Shown one piece after another: positions 22,439-33,353 of a stretch of 64,000 bases of DNA. A program made the position numbers and the translations under genes. The DNA is from Cenococcum geophilum 1.58 (Eukaryota > Ascomycota > Dothideomycetes > Gloniales > Gloniaceae). The notes under the pieces were generated by a model. The model was not told where the DNA came from. It saw only the letters and a list, made by a program, of their open reading frames with translations, and did no database searches. The stretch is taken from NCBI GenBank assembly GCA_001692895.1, contig KV748180.1:3094195-3158194 (forward strand). The letters run 5' to 3'. Position 1 is the stretch's first letter, and each line of letters starts with the position of its first letter.

Positions 22439-24351
22439 AAGCTTTAAAAGTAGGCTATAATAACCTTATAATTTCTAACGTTTTATGCGCTCTAGCGGAA
22501 CTTATTATATGCCTTCTTTTATCTATTAAGGGGGTGCCTAGTTAACTAGTAATTTGGCTTCTTATAAATATAGCACTTCTTCTAACAATCGCTCCGAAAT
22601 GGACCTCCATAATTACCTTATAGTTAACGTTAATTATACCCTTTGCCGTATTCCCTACCGCGGCTACTGTATGTTTAATTAGTCTAGTTGTAATCGTGTT
22701 AGTCGGCTGGGTTGATTAAAGTAGGTTAGGGTTAGGTGTTAAATTACTATACTTCTTAAGAGCGTAGAGCGGTGCTAATAGATGATTTTAACTAAGTATA
22801 TACTCCTTTATAAGTACCCGCGGGGTTAAAAAGAGTAAGGTTATATTTTTTAACACCTTAATATGCGCTAATAACTTAATCGCGTAGGCTGAAGTCCTTT
22901 TAATATAATTTGGATAAACCACACTGAATTATCTAAAGTTAATTAAAGAGCTTTTAAAGATAATTAAGCTAAGAGACATCTGGGTTTGCAGCAATAATTC
23001 TTAAAAAGGTAGTCTCTCTCTACTTCGATATATACTGCTGCTTATTCTCTTCTATTTTAAAGTGGTATCTTGTTTTATATATTATACAGTTAAAATTATA
23101 CCCTTTTCCTGTTAAACGGTTATAATAGAAGGTACTAGTACGGCCCTTAAGTATAACGGAATAGGCGTTATAGTATTGGTTAGGTTCTAGTCTAACCTTC
23201 TAGTAATAGTTATAGAAGATACGCAGCTTTAAATTAAGGATATTATACAGTTCCCCGCTAAACTTCTTCTTTTAGTCTAAATAGAGCTTTATAAGCTCTG
23301 TAAGCGACTTTAAGATACCTTTAATTGGTATTTAGCTATATTAAGATTATATTAGAGATTAAAAGGGTGGGGTTTATATTATAGGCTGCGATAGTAATGT
23401 AGATCCGGTTAACGGAGTTTAAAGGTTATTAGATCGCGGAGTAAGAGGATCTTATATTTGCTAGGGGTTATTAATTAAGGTTATAGGTTAAATTAATTAG
23501 TATAGGGGAGTTAAAGATAGAGGTAGGAGCGTTTCTAGTGGTGTATTGCTTAGGTTCTAGCGTAAGTTAAGCTTCCTTATAGTACGTATTTAGTGCTTGA
23601 TCTCTTATAAAGTTTATTTATACTCTTTTTTTACGTTTATAACTTGCTCCTAAATATTGTCTTTAATAATACCTCTATTTATAGAGACAAATACTCTATA
23701 CTCTTAAAGGAAGTTATAGAAGTCCTATACGATATCCTTATTTATAAGAACCTATATTTCCTTTATCCATTTAATAAAGTCCTCCTTTATATAGTACTAT
23801 AGTATAGTATCGTTATATTCGCTGTCTTTATAGTATACTATACAGTGTAATAGGAATCTATTTAGGTCCTATTGCTTGGCGTTTATAGGGTTAATGTCTT
23901 TATTTTATATCTCTGGGTTAATGTCGTTCTTATACTTCTTTAGGTAGGTTAACGCTATAATAGAAGTAGAATTAACGGGGTGTCATACGTTAAAGGTAGG
24001 TGGGATTTTCGGTTTTATAGAATCTTATAGGTTTACTATTAAAAGGTAGGTAATTTAAGATATAGTTAACGCGTTTCGGACGTTAACTTAGGACCTTAGG
24101 TTTAGTGATACTTCTAACCTAAAGTACTTGACTAAATCTTCGTAAATATAGTTGTTCTGCGTAATAGACGCAACTTAGTATCTTTTAGTACTTAATAACA
24201 CTTCTATTACTAGTTTTCCGTAAGTTTAAGGTAGTATAATATCGCTGGAATCCATTCTATATAAGCGTATATAGCACCCCTATATAAGACTGTCTCTTCT
24301 ATTAATAACCTAGCTGCTCTATAGTTTACTATATATTTAACTACTAATCAG
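22439..24351 (-). pseudogene. Copia C gag and 5' internal region (broken)
   Basis: This is the remainder of copia C on the far side of gypsy E; by position between the 5' LTR and protease it should be gag. The minus strand gives short readable runs (NAPTSIFNSPILINLTYNL and IRDQALNTYYKEA near 23540-24000) but no clear zinc knuckle. Many stops are present. The call rests on the element's structure rather than on motif recognition. Confidence 0.65.
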
Positions 24352-24545
24352 TGTTAGTAATATAGGGTAAATCACTAATACTACTCGAGTAGATACAGTA
24401 ATGGAAAAGCTTGTTAATCTAGATAGGGGAGGGTAAGGAACTTAAGGTTCCTCACCACGCTAGTGCCGCGACAGCACGTAACGACAAGTTGCCTCACGTG
24501 ACGGCAATTTACCGCACGTAATAGCAAATTGCCTTATTCCCAACA
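24352..24545 (-). repeat. Copia C 5' LTR
   Basis: In plus-strand reading it runs from TGTTAGTAATATAGGG to TTATTCCCAACA, intact TG...CA ends. It carries about three copies of a near-20-bp GC-richer unit (GTGACGGCAATTTACCGCAC-like) where the partner LTR has one. TSD TAACG follows at 24546. Confidence 0.9.
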
Positions 24546-24550
24546 TAACG

Positions 24551-25392
24551 CCTTCTTAATATCTTCTAGTGTTATAGTAAAGATCTTATAGTCTTGTTTT
24601 CTTACTAACAAATAAAAGGGTACGGCTTATATTATATAAATTTTAAGGGGTTTTAATATATTATCTTCGCATTCTTTACTATAATTAGCAGTCGTAACTT
24701 TCTTATATTGGTTTAGGGTTTATAGCAAGGGTAATTTATATTGTATTAAATTTAAATAGTCGTGTGTATATTTGTAGGGTAAGTTATATTTTAAGTAATA
24801 ACTTTAGCAGTAAGTTATATAAAAATTTTAGTGTTTCTTTAACCTAGCTAATTAAAGGGTTATATTATTTTAGCTATCCGTATCTAAGTATTACCTTATA
24901 ATACTTTAAGGGTGTTATAAATAGGGAAATATATTTAAGGTATTCGCCTATTCGCATCTTTATAAGAGCGTAATGCGTTAGTTCGCTATATATTAAAGGC
25001 TTGCTATTAAAGCCTTATAGGCCTTAGGGCTTATTAAGTTTTTACGTAGTTCGTATTAATAAAGCCTATACTAGTAGCTCCGCTATCTATAAGGATTTAT
25101 ACTTCCTTTTATTTTCTAAGTATTTAAATTTCGCTAAGTATATTAAGGGAGTTATATTATATATTAGCGCTAAAAGAGCCTAGACACTTATACTCTTCCA
25201 CTTCTTATCTTAAGGCGCGACTTAGCCCTAAGATAATTCGTTTTCCGAATTAACTAAAGGTAAGATACTTTATAGTAACTAAGTATAATTTATAGAATAA
25301 GTGCGACTTAAGGACAGAGAGGAGCTATAGCGGACTTTTTTTAAAAGGGTAAGTTTAGTAATCCCTTTAAATATAACCCTTTTTTCTATATC
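24551..25392 (-). pseudogene. Gypsy B protease to RT start (fragment)
   Basis: This piece joins 7299 if copia C is removed. On the minus strand it should contain the protease and the beginning of RT; a run reading DLYYNTRRY followed by EGV lies next to the copia C target site. No protease triad was recognised. The far end is cut by gypsy D1 at the TSD TAAAA (25393-25397). Confidence 0.6.
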
Positions 25393-25397
25393 TAAAA

Positions 25398-25822
25398 TGT
25401 TACAAACGCTTTAAGTACGATGTTATAACTACTTAAAGAAGAGACGAAAGAAGCTAGTTAGTTAATTTAGGCACGGTCCGGAATGGAGCCGATAGAACTA
25501 TATAACGAGGAATGGTAACCAAGGTTATATAATATGCTACGTATTAAATAAGAGGAACGAGAGGAACTTATATACCTTATATATAAGACGTACATTATAT
25601 ATAAAAAGGATTTTATAGGAGTATGGTTATATATTTAAGGACCCTTAGTCCCTACCTAGATAGTTCCTTCCTTATAGTAATTCTTAAAATATAATTAGAG
25701 TTAATCTATTAGGCAACCACTCCACTAGTTATTATTACGTTGTTAACTTTTATACTTACATTTCTTATACACCTAGCCTATTAACAAACCTATTATAGTT
25801 CTTACTATAAGGTTCCGTTACA
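25398..25822 (+). repeat. Gypsy D1 5' LTR
   Basis: Begins TGTTACAAACGCTTTAAG and ends GGTTCCGTTACA. Aligns end to end with 32924-33348 and with the D2 LTR at 50191-50610. The primer-binding region starts AATTACTACCTAATTACAG just inside. Confidence 0.93.
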
Positions 25823-25866
25823 CAATTACTACCTAATTACAGTATTAATATAAGAAGTTAAATAAT

Positions 25867-27060
25867 ATACCACTAAAAGCAGCCACTATAACGCCATTAA
25901 CGGCAGCAACTACTTTAAGGATAGGAGGTAATACTAGTATAGCGGATACTAACTTATAGCAACCTATAACAGTCAGACAGCTATAGGAAATAGTTAATTA
26001 GCTAACAGCCAATAATATAGTATTAGAAGAAAGACTTAATAGGATAAAAGTAGTAAAGATTAAGCTACTATTAATTAAGAGATTTATAGGAAAGAGGTTA
26101 AAGCTTAAAGGATTCCTTACGTAGATACACTTTAAGGTCTTATAGGAGGAAGTAAAGTTACCTATACCTATGGATCGGATAGCCTATACAGGACTATTCT
26201 TATTAAGAAAAGCACTTAAGTAGTTTAAATCTTACTTTACGGAGATATAGGTAAACGGAATAACAACCACTAACTAAGACGTGCGGTTTATGTTCTTAAG
26301 TTAAAAAGGATTTATAGAATAACTTACGCAGATATTTAGAGACCTAGAAGAAACAACTATAGTAGAAAGAAAACTCTAGAACCTTATATAACGAACTTTA
26401 GCAATTAAGTATATAATATAGTTCTAGATACTAGTAATATAAATAGAGTGGAATAATAGGGCGCTTATAGTATAGTATAAATAGGGACTTAAGGCTAAAG
26501 TCTAGGACGCAATTATCCTAATAAAAGATGCGGACACCCTAAGGGAACTAATAAATTAAGCGATTAAGATTAATAATTAGATCTACTAAAGGGAATAGGC
26601 TAAGAAAGGCTAAAATAGAGTTTTATAGTTATATAAGGCGCAAAGTACGCAATAATAAAAGCTAAGTTAGAAACTATAGTATAGCGCAGAGCTAATGGAC
26701 CTAAGTAGTACTAAAGAAGCCTATAAGAGATAGAGCAAACTATAGAAACCTAAAGGATAAAGATTAAGTAATTAAAGGTCTAAGGAGCAGAGGCCAAATT
26801 AGGGATCTTAATAGTAGAAGATATTTAGGCGGACTCTATAATAAGAGAAATAGTTTAAAAAAGGAGCTTATATAAATTACGGAAAATAGGGTCATTACGT
26901 TAGAGACTATAAAAGTGGGTAGAGTTACTATATAGTAAAGGGTATAAGACTAGTAGACGATATATACGTATAAAGGGATAATAATATACTGCGAGGAACA
27001 AAAGAATGTTTAATTAGAAGTTTTGCGTTTTATTATAATAACGTATACCAAATTTATAAA
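25867..27060 (+). pseudogene. Gypsy D1 gag with zinc knuckle (broken, start lost)
   Basis: The D2 copy keeps an ATG at 50649 followed by PPKAATITPL; here the same codon is ATA (25867-25869), a G-to-A loss of the start. The capsid-like region is followed near 26868-26925 by GAYINYGKxGHYVRDYK, which is a CX2CX4HX4C knuckle with three Cys changed to Tyr (TGC/TGT to TAC/TAT). These changes are exactly those RIP makes. The protein would have packaged the element's RNA. Confidence 0.87.
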
Positions 27061-28920
27061 GACGCTAAGTATGGCGTAAGCTATTAGCTATAAGAGCTAG
27101 TACCTATAAGATATAGAGGAACTAATAAACCAGTTTGCAGATTAGATATTAAGGACAATAAATTTAACCTAGGCGAAATATTCTGTAATAATAAGGTAAT
27201 AAGGGCCGCTTACTAGGAGTAAGTAGACCTTAGAAATATTATACTAGAGGTAGAGGATAATTCTATTATAAAATAAGGAATATTAGTAGGGATTAAAACC
27301 CCACTAGACATAATATTTATCGCTTTACGAGATATAAGAGAAGTAAAACAGCGAACTACTTTAGCACTTAATAAAGGCAAAAGGCTAAAGGCTTAAGATT
27401 CTTAAGATAAGATAAGAGACGACTAAAATTCTTAAGATGAGATAAGGTAAGCTTAAGGACCTATAATAGACAGAAACCAATAGAGTAGAGCAGCGGCTTA
27501 GTTTAAAGATATACAAATAAGCTTGGGATAAGAATTCCCAACGGCATAAGATTCTTAAGACGAGATAAGTAAGATCTAGGACTCTTAAGATAAGATAAGG
27601 ACACTAGTTAAGCCTAGTTAGACTAAGGTAAGGGCTAAGCTTAAGTTAGAAGTAAGCTTAGGATTAAAGAACCTAAGGGGTTAAAAATTTGGGGTATAAA
27701 TTAGAATACCCATAGATAAGAGGCTAGGAGCTTCTTTACAGATTAGAGAATCTGCGGCATAAGTAATAATTAGACTAAGAAACGAATATATAAACCTAGA
27801 GGATTTACTAGTTAAATAAAGTGTTTGGACTAAAGATTAAAAAGCCAATATTAGGATTAAGAAGTAAGATAACTTTAAGGATTAAAGCGCAAGGCGCAAA
27901 CCAAAAGAAACCATAAAAGAATTTAGGCAAAGAATTATCGCGTAGTAAGAACAGAAACTAGATAGAAGATTTAGCATATTGGGATATATAAAGGATAGAG
28001 CACTAGTATAAAAAATCACTAATAAGCTAAGAGTAGGTATACTAAGAGCTAAGTAGCTTACTAAACTGGAACAAGAAGAGGATTTAGGGATTCCTACTAG
28101 GTTTAAGAAACGACATATTAAAGGCTATCACAATATAGTAATAAAGAAATATTTCCTTATAGATAGACTATATACACTCCAGCAGCTATATTAAAAGTAG
28201 TATAGGCAAAAACATACTAACAAATAGGAAGATTTCTATATATAGTTGGATAAAAAAGTTATCTAGGACCACCTAATTATAGAGAAGGCTATAACGCATA
28301 TTAAAGGAGCCTTAATTATAATATTAAAGAATCTAAAGGAATGTTTAGAGGACTAGAAAAGTAAGAGATATATTTTAGTACCTATAAATAAAGTTACAAC
28401 ATTTAGATTAGCATAATAAAGGTTTAAACTTAGGGATAAAGATAAGCTAAGAGTTAACCTAAAGCACCTAGCATACTATATAATATTATAGATTGCGTAT
28501 ATAGACAATATATACAAAATACATAAGAATCCGAAAGAGAAGAATTGGAAATACCCTATAAGGATATACTAGATAACGGACGAGTAATAGTATAAAAATG
28601 CTAAATATATATATAGATGGCATCTAATAAAGGTCTAAGAGGAAGGAAGTTTAGTACTTTAACTAGGAAGATTCCTTACGGAAGAATACTTAAACAGACA
28701 ATAGTAGTAAAAATGCCTAGAAAATACATATCTATAGTATATTAAAGATAAAAAGTAAACTAGATATTAGCTAAAGAGCGAGCTAAGTGCACTAAAATTA
28801 AGTAGCTAATAGTTAGGAAAAGTAGAGGCCCATAGGACTAGAGGGAGCCAGTAGTAGAGCCTTAGACCCTTAAAGGAATTTAAGGATGATACCTAAATTT
28901 ATAAATTAATTAGTAAGATT
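27060..28920 (+). pseudogene. Gypsy D1 linker with DSQDEI repeats
   Basis: A long segment without a recognised domain lies between the zinc knuckle and protease. Near 27395-27600 the codons for a short acidic peptide close to DSQDEIR recur at least four times (nucleotide form ATTCTTAAGAcGAGATAAG). The same repeats are in D2 near 54205-54410. Downstream KIIRQRVREIRIKEFRQR-like charged sequence and a conserved W/Y-rich tract continue to the protease. Its length (about 600 codons) is large for a gypsy gag-pol linker. Confidence 0.55.
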
Positions 28921-28929
28921 AGCAGTTTA

Positions 28930-29260
28930 AAGCGCTAATAGATAGTAAAGCAACGCGAAACTATATTTTACTAGTAGTAGTTAAGAAAATAGGACTACCT
29001 TATAGATAAAAGGAGTAATTTTACCTATTAGTTATAATTTTAGGAGATCTAATAACCTATAAAGGAGGGATTATTAATCTTAAAACAGGACCTATTTAGA
29101 TAACTATTAAAGGGAGACAAATTAAGATATCTTTTAATATCCTACCGTTAGGACAGGACAAGGCAGTATTAGGTATACCTTAGTTACAAAAATATAATCT
29201 AAGGATTAATTAGATTATAAGTTAGGTTAATATTAGAGATACTTAATGCTATAAGATATA
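28930..29260 (+). pseudogene. Gypsy D1 protease (broken)
   Basis: The segment reads GGIINLKTGPI, ITIKGRQIKISFNILPLGQD and KAVLGIPxLQKYNLRIN, matching the flap and C-terminal Gly motif of fungal gypsy proteases (ILGxPWL). The active-site DTG should lie just upstream near 28940-28990, but it is obscured by mutations. Confidence 0.78.
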
Positions 29261-29389
29261 ATAACAAGCTAAGTTAGTATAGTACTAAGTAGGAGCAACC
29301 TATAAAGAAATAGAAAAAGGACTAAGCTATATACTAAAGAGATACTATAAGTACAGTAAGAAACTATAGTCACCGGAAAGTAAAAAGCT

Positions 29390-30290
29390 GTTAGAATATA
29401 TAGTATAGGACTATAAAATAGAGTTAAAACTAGGAATAAGTTTAAAGTTCTTTTTAATCTACAAGCTTACTAAAGAAGAAGGTAGAGCGTTAAAAGAGTT
29501 TATCTAGGAAAATCTATAAAAAGGATATATTAGACCATTGTAGTTATTAGCGGGTTATCTAGTACTATTTATACTAAAGAAGAATGGCAAACTAAGGCTG
29601 TATATTAACTATAGATAGTTAAACAGCATTACTAGGAAGGATAGGTATCTTTTACCCTTAATTAGCGAAATCTAAGATAGAATAGGTAATACGCAAATCT
29701 TTATAAAGATAGATTTAAGATAGGCGTACTATTAGATTAGGATTAAAGAAGGCGATAAATAAAAAGTAGCCTTTAGGTTAAAGGAAGGATTATATAAACC
29801 ATTAGTTATATAATTCGGGCTTATAAACGTACTAGTAACGTTCTAGAAGCGTATTAACAATATATTAGGAGAATACTTAAATAAATTTATTATAGTATAT
29901 CTTAATAATATTATTATATACTTAATAACTAAGGAAGAACACGGGGAATATATTAAATAGGTCTTAAAGAAACTATAAGAAGAATAGATACTAGTAGTAA
30001 TTAAGAAATGCAAGTTCTTTACTAGGAAACTAATTTTGTTAGATTTATTATTAAACTAGGCTAATTTAGTATAGATTTAAAGAAGATCGAGGCTATAGTA
30101 AATTAGTAGGAACTAGAGAACGTTATATAGTTAAGATTATTCCTAGGGTTTTATAATTACTATAGAAGGTTTATAGCGCAGTAGTTAAAGGATATTAAGC
30201 TATTTACGCGGTTAATAAAGAAAGAAGAACTATAGGTATAGGGGGAGGAGTAAAGAAAACTCTTTAAGAAAGTTAAAGAGTTATTCACCC
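29390..30290 (+). pseudogene. Gypsy D1 reverse transcriptase (broken)
   Basis: Blocks read YKIELKLGISLKFFLIYKLT, EGRALKEFI, NGKLRLYINYRxLNSITRKD, PLISEI, IFIKIDLRxAYYxIRIKEGD, and the catalytic box IVYLNNIIIYL near 29892-29925 (YLDD with both Asp changed to Asn). KKCKFFTRK and then a small frame break are followed by the connection domain. The pattern is unmistakably Ty3/gypsy. Confidence 0.93.
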
Positions 30291-30720
30291 AGGAGCCAGT
30301 TCTTAAAATCTATTAACTAGGACTAGAGATAGTTATAGAAATAAATATATCAGACTATATACTAGGGGCGTGCTTTATATAAAGGTATTAAGATAGATAG
30401 CACCTAGTGGTATACTATAGTTAAAAGATAATACTACCGGAGTTAAACTATAACATCTATAACAAGGAGTTATTAGGTATAGTTACAGCTTTAAAAAAAT
30501 AGAGAGCATTCTTATAAGGCATAGAGAAACCATTTATAGTTAAGACGGATTATAAGAACNTAANAGGATTCCTAANAACAAAGGAACTTAATTAAAGATA
30601 GGTTAGATAGGTAGAGATGCTTACGGAATACTATTTTAAGATTTAATATACTAAAGGTACAGATAATATACAGGCAGATGCTCTGAGCCATAAAGCTAAA
30701 CTATAAAATAAGGAAAAGCT
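30290..30720 (+). pseudogene. Gypsy D1 RNase H (broken)
   Basis: LEIVIEINISDYILGACF near 30320-30375 is the first catalytic site (ETDASDYALGA-like). Then HLVVYYS, LNYNIYNKELLGIVTALK and FIVKTDYKN. Single N bases at 30560, 30564 and 30576 lie in the following block. ALSHKAKL ends the domain. Confidence 0.88.
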
Positions 30721-30899
30721 ATTAGGGGCTTTATTATAAAAAGATATAGACGGATTAATTAGGTATAATTATCCAAAAATTATAGCAACTTAAGAAGATA
30801 ATAAACTAGAGAAAGTCTACAAGACACCAAAAAGCTTTTAGGTATAAAGAATTCTAAAAGTATAGCTAGAAGATCTATAGACGGATATATACGAAAACT

Positions 30900-31700
30900 A
30901 AGAAGTAAAGTATATCCTAAGAAGTATAGTAGAGTAGTTTATAAAGGACTTCTACAAGGGACTAACCTAAGGACACAATAGAGCTATAGGCTTAGTGTTA
31001 AGACTCTAGGAGGAGTATATTATTAACGGAATCTAGAGGATAGCTAGAAAAGTTATAAAAGAATATCTAAATTGTTAAAGGAATAAACTGACAAGGCATA
31101 AGCTATATAAAGGGCTATAACCTATTAAAATACTAAAAAGACTATAGGAGGTTATATTATAGGACTTTATTATTAAGTTGCTAAAATTAAAAAATCCTAT
31201 TACCGGACAAGATTATAACNNNATTTTAGTNATAGTNGATAAGCTTATAAAGTGGGGATACTTTATAGCNTATACAGAAGAAATCTCAGCGGAAGATNTC
31301 GCTAGAATCTATATTAAAGAAGTGTTTATAAGATATAGAGCACTAAGCAAGATTATATTAGATAGAGATCCAAGATTTATAGCAGCATTTTAGAAAGTAT
31401 TCTTAGCGGAGTAAGGAGTTTAAGCAGTAACTTCCACCGTATATTATCCGCAGACAGACGGTTAAACGGAAAGGTTAAATTAGACGCTAGAATAATACCT
31501 AAGGCATTATATCAATTATATATAGAATAATTGGGTATTACTATTACTAGTTATATAGTTTATATATAATGCAACACCTTAAGAAGAAATAGGCATATTA
31601 CTATTTAAGGCAAATTATAGATACAAGCTAAGAACATTATTATTACTACGGTAAGTAAAAAAAACAAGTAGTACAGCTAAAAAGAGAATAAAGATATTAA
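30900..31700 (+). pseudogene. Gypsy D1 integrase (broken)
   Basis: The zinc-binding region ends in YLNCxRNKLTRHKLYKGL near 31065-31120 (CX2C with first Cys now Tyr). The open stretch 31178-31393 gives the core: DKLIKWGYFI, YIKEVFIRYRALSKIILDRD and PRFIAAF (DRDPRF catalytic Asp intact). YYPQTDGxTERxN follows at about 31438-31475 and supplies the third catalytic region. Scattered N bases occur at 31200-31300. Confidence 0.93.
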
Positions 31701-32210
31701 TGAATCTTTATACAGACCTTATAGAATTAGTAAAGAAAGTATAAAAAAGAATAAAAAAGTACTATAATACTAAGAGATCTAAGGGACTAGATCTTAAAGA
31801 GGGAAATAAAGTGTAGCTACTACACAAAAATTTTAAGAGTCAACGACTAAGCAAGAAATTGGACTACATTAGGCTAGGACCTTTTAAAATTATATAAAGA
31901 ATTTCACCAGTTATATTTAAGTTAAACCTACCAGCTAAAATAAAGATCTACCCTATACAGCATATTATAATACTAGAGCCAGCATATAGGAATATTAAGC
32001 CACCAGTTTATAAAGCAGACACATATAAAGGATAAGAAGAAGATAAATAGCAAGTATTAAAGATCATTAATTATAAGGACATCGATAACGAAACATAGTA
32101 TAAGGTTAAGTGGATAGGCTACACTAAGACTACCTAGGAGCTACTAGAGAATTTAAAGAACGCTATAAGAAAGGTATAGAAGTATCAGAGAAGATTAGGT
32201 TAGGCAGCAT
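31700..32210 (+). pseudogene. Gypsy D1 integrase C-terminus and chromodomain
   Basis: LDYIRLGPFKIIxRISPVIF and KLNLPAKIKIYPIQHI near 31858-31965 form the GPY/F module. A chromodomain follows at about 32050-32160: VLKIINYKDIDNE, YKVKWIGYTKTTxELLENLK. Equivalent sequence in D2 is split by the LINE between 59071 and 63222. Confidence 0.88.
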
Positions 32211-32269
32211 TAATAAAAAAAGGATCGCTAAAGAATAAGTTACCTAAGGGGAACCCAAGAAGAGTAGTT

Positions 32270-32905
32270 GCCGAACTACTTAGATCTATTTCCTTCTCTA
32301 TTAAAGGAGAATCCGTTCTTTTATTACCTAGTTTCTATAAACCTTATTCTATAAGTTTCTACTTCTTAAAATAAACCTTCTTATAAACCTTCTTAAGATA
32401 AAGCAGACAAGCAGATGCCGTAATTTAAGTATCTAAGGCCTTCTATTCCGTATTATAAGAACGTTCTAACTTAGCAAGGGCTTATAACAGTTCACTATCT
32501 AGCCATATAGCAGTAGATTAAACACAAAACCTTAAGATAAATTAATTAGGGAACTAGACGACTATTAAGAGTAATAGGTCGCGTATATTTAGCATTAAAA
32601 GTAGAGCGAACGTCATAGGATAAATAAATATTCACTTTAGTACACTCTAAGTAAAAGGACGGTTGTTATAAAGATGGGTTTGCCAACGCAATATAAACTA
32701 ACCCCTTTTTTAAATAACAAGAATATAGAGACGGTATAATCTCACCAAGAGATAATATTGCAGCAATAGTGCGAGCACGACGTTGGGCGTATAAAGAAGA
32801 AATTGCTTTAGGTATAATAAGCAATAATATTAACCAAATTAATTAAACGGACATTACACCTTTAGTAAACAACTTAGAGATATTTTAAATCTTTAAGGAC
32901 AAAGA
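32270..32905 (+). pseudogene. Unrecognised 3' reading frame of family D
   Basis: Between the chromodomain and 3' LTR is a segment of about 640 bp that gypsy elements normally lack. A plus-strand frame can be read through TAA/TAG codons (sites of former Gln or Trp). It includes ERSNLARAYNSSLSSHIAVD, LGNxTTIKSNRSRIFSIKSR, then in a neighbouring frame GFANAI, RDGIISPRDNIAAIVRARRW and AYKEEIALGIISNNI, ending in an acidic KDKDKEEGD. D2 (63470-64000) keeps the same order (SLARATKSLLLSFIVV, YLGNLKTI, SNKACIFSVKNR). I do not recognise a family. It could be a third gag-like or accessory protein. Confidence 0.5.
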
Positions 32906-32923
32906 TAAAGAGGAGGGAGATAG
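32901..32923 (+). other. Gypsy D1 polypurine tract
   Basis: AAAGATAAAGAGGAGGGAGA directly before the 3' LTR. It primes plus-strand synthesis and overlaps the acidic end of the preceding frame. Confidence 0.85.
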
Positions 32924-33348
32924 TATTACGGACGCTTTAAGTACAATATTACGACTACTTAGAGAAGAGACGAAAGAAGCTAGTTAGTTAATTTAGGCAC
33001 GGTCTAGAATGGAGCCGATAGAACTATATAACAAGAAATAGTAACCAAGGTTATATAATATGCTACGTATTAAACAAGAGGAACAAGAGGAACTTATATA
33101 CCTTATATATAAGACGTACATTATATACAAAAAGGATTTTATAAGAGTACGGTTGTGTATTTAAGGACCCTTAGTCCCTACCTAGATAGTTCCTTCCTTA
33201 TAGTAATTCTTAGAATATAATTAGAGTTAATATATTAGGCAACCACTCCACCAGTTATTATTACGTTGTTGACTTTTATATTTGCATTTTCTACACACCT
33301 AGCCCATTAACGAACCTATTGTAGTTCTTGCTATAAGGTTCCGTTACA
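32924..33348 (+). repeat. Gypsy D1 3' LTR
   Basis: 425 bp, same length as the 5' LTR. It starts TATTACGGACGC (TG eroded to TA) and ends TTCCGTTACA, followed by the TSD TAAAA. Confidence 0.93.
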
Positions 33349-33353
33349 TAAAA

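Larger units (their letters stand above)
7305..24545 (-). mobile_element. Copia element C (host of gypsy E)
   Basis: This minus-strand Ty1/copia retrotransposon is inserted in the RT of gypsy B. LTRs are at 7305-7458 and 24352-24545. A perfect 5-bp TSD, TAACG, flanks the whole (7300-7304 and 24546-24550), proving that the two LTRs belong to one element despite 17 kb between them. Gag (22439-24351) is separated from protease, integrase, RT and RNase H (7690-11066) by gypsy E. The domain order PR-INT-RT-RH is diagnostic of copia. Confidence 0.9.
25398..33348 (+). mobile_element. Gypsy element D1 (complete, chromovirus)
   Basis: A full-length plus-strand Ty3/gypsy element of 7951 bp with 425-bp LTRs (25398-25822 and 32924-33348) and a perfect TSD TAAAA (25393-25397 and 33349-33353). 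It is inserted in the 5' part of gypsy B. Order: gag with zinc knuckle, long linker, protease, RT, RNase H, integrase, chromodomain, an extra 3' reading frame, polypurine tract, LTR. A second copy (D2) starts at 50191. All frames are heavily broken. Confidence 0.95.
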
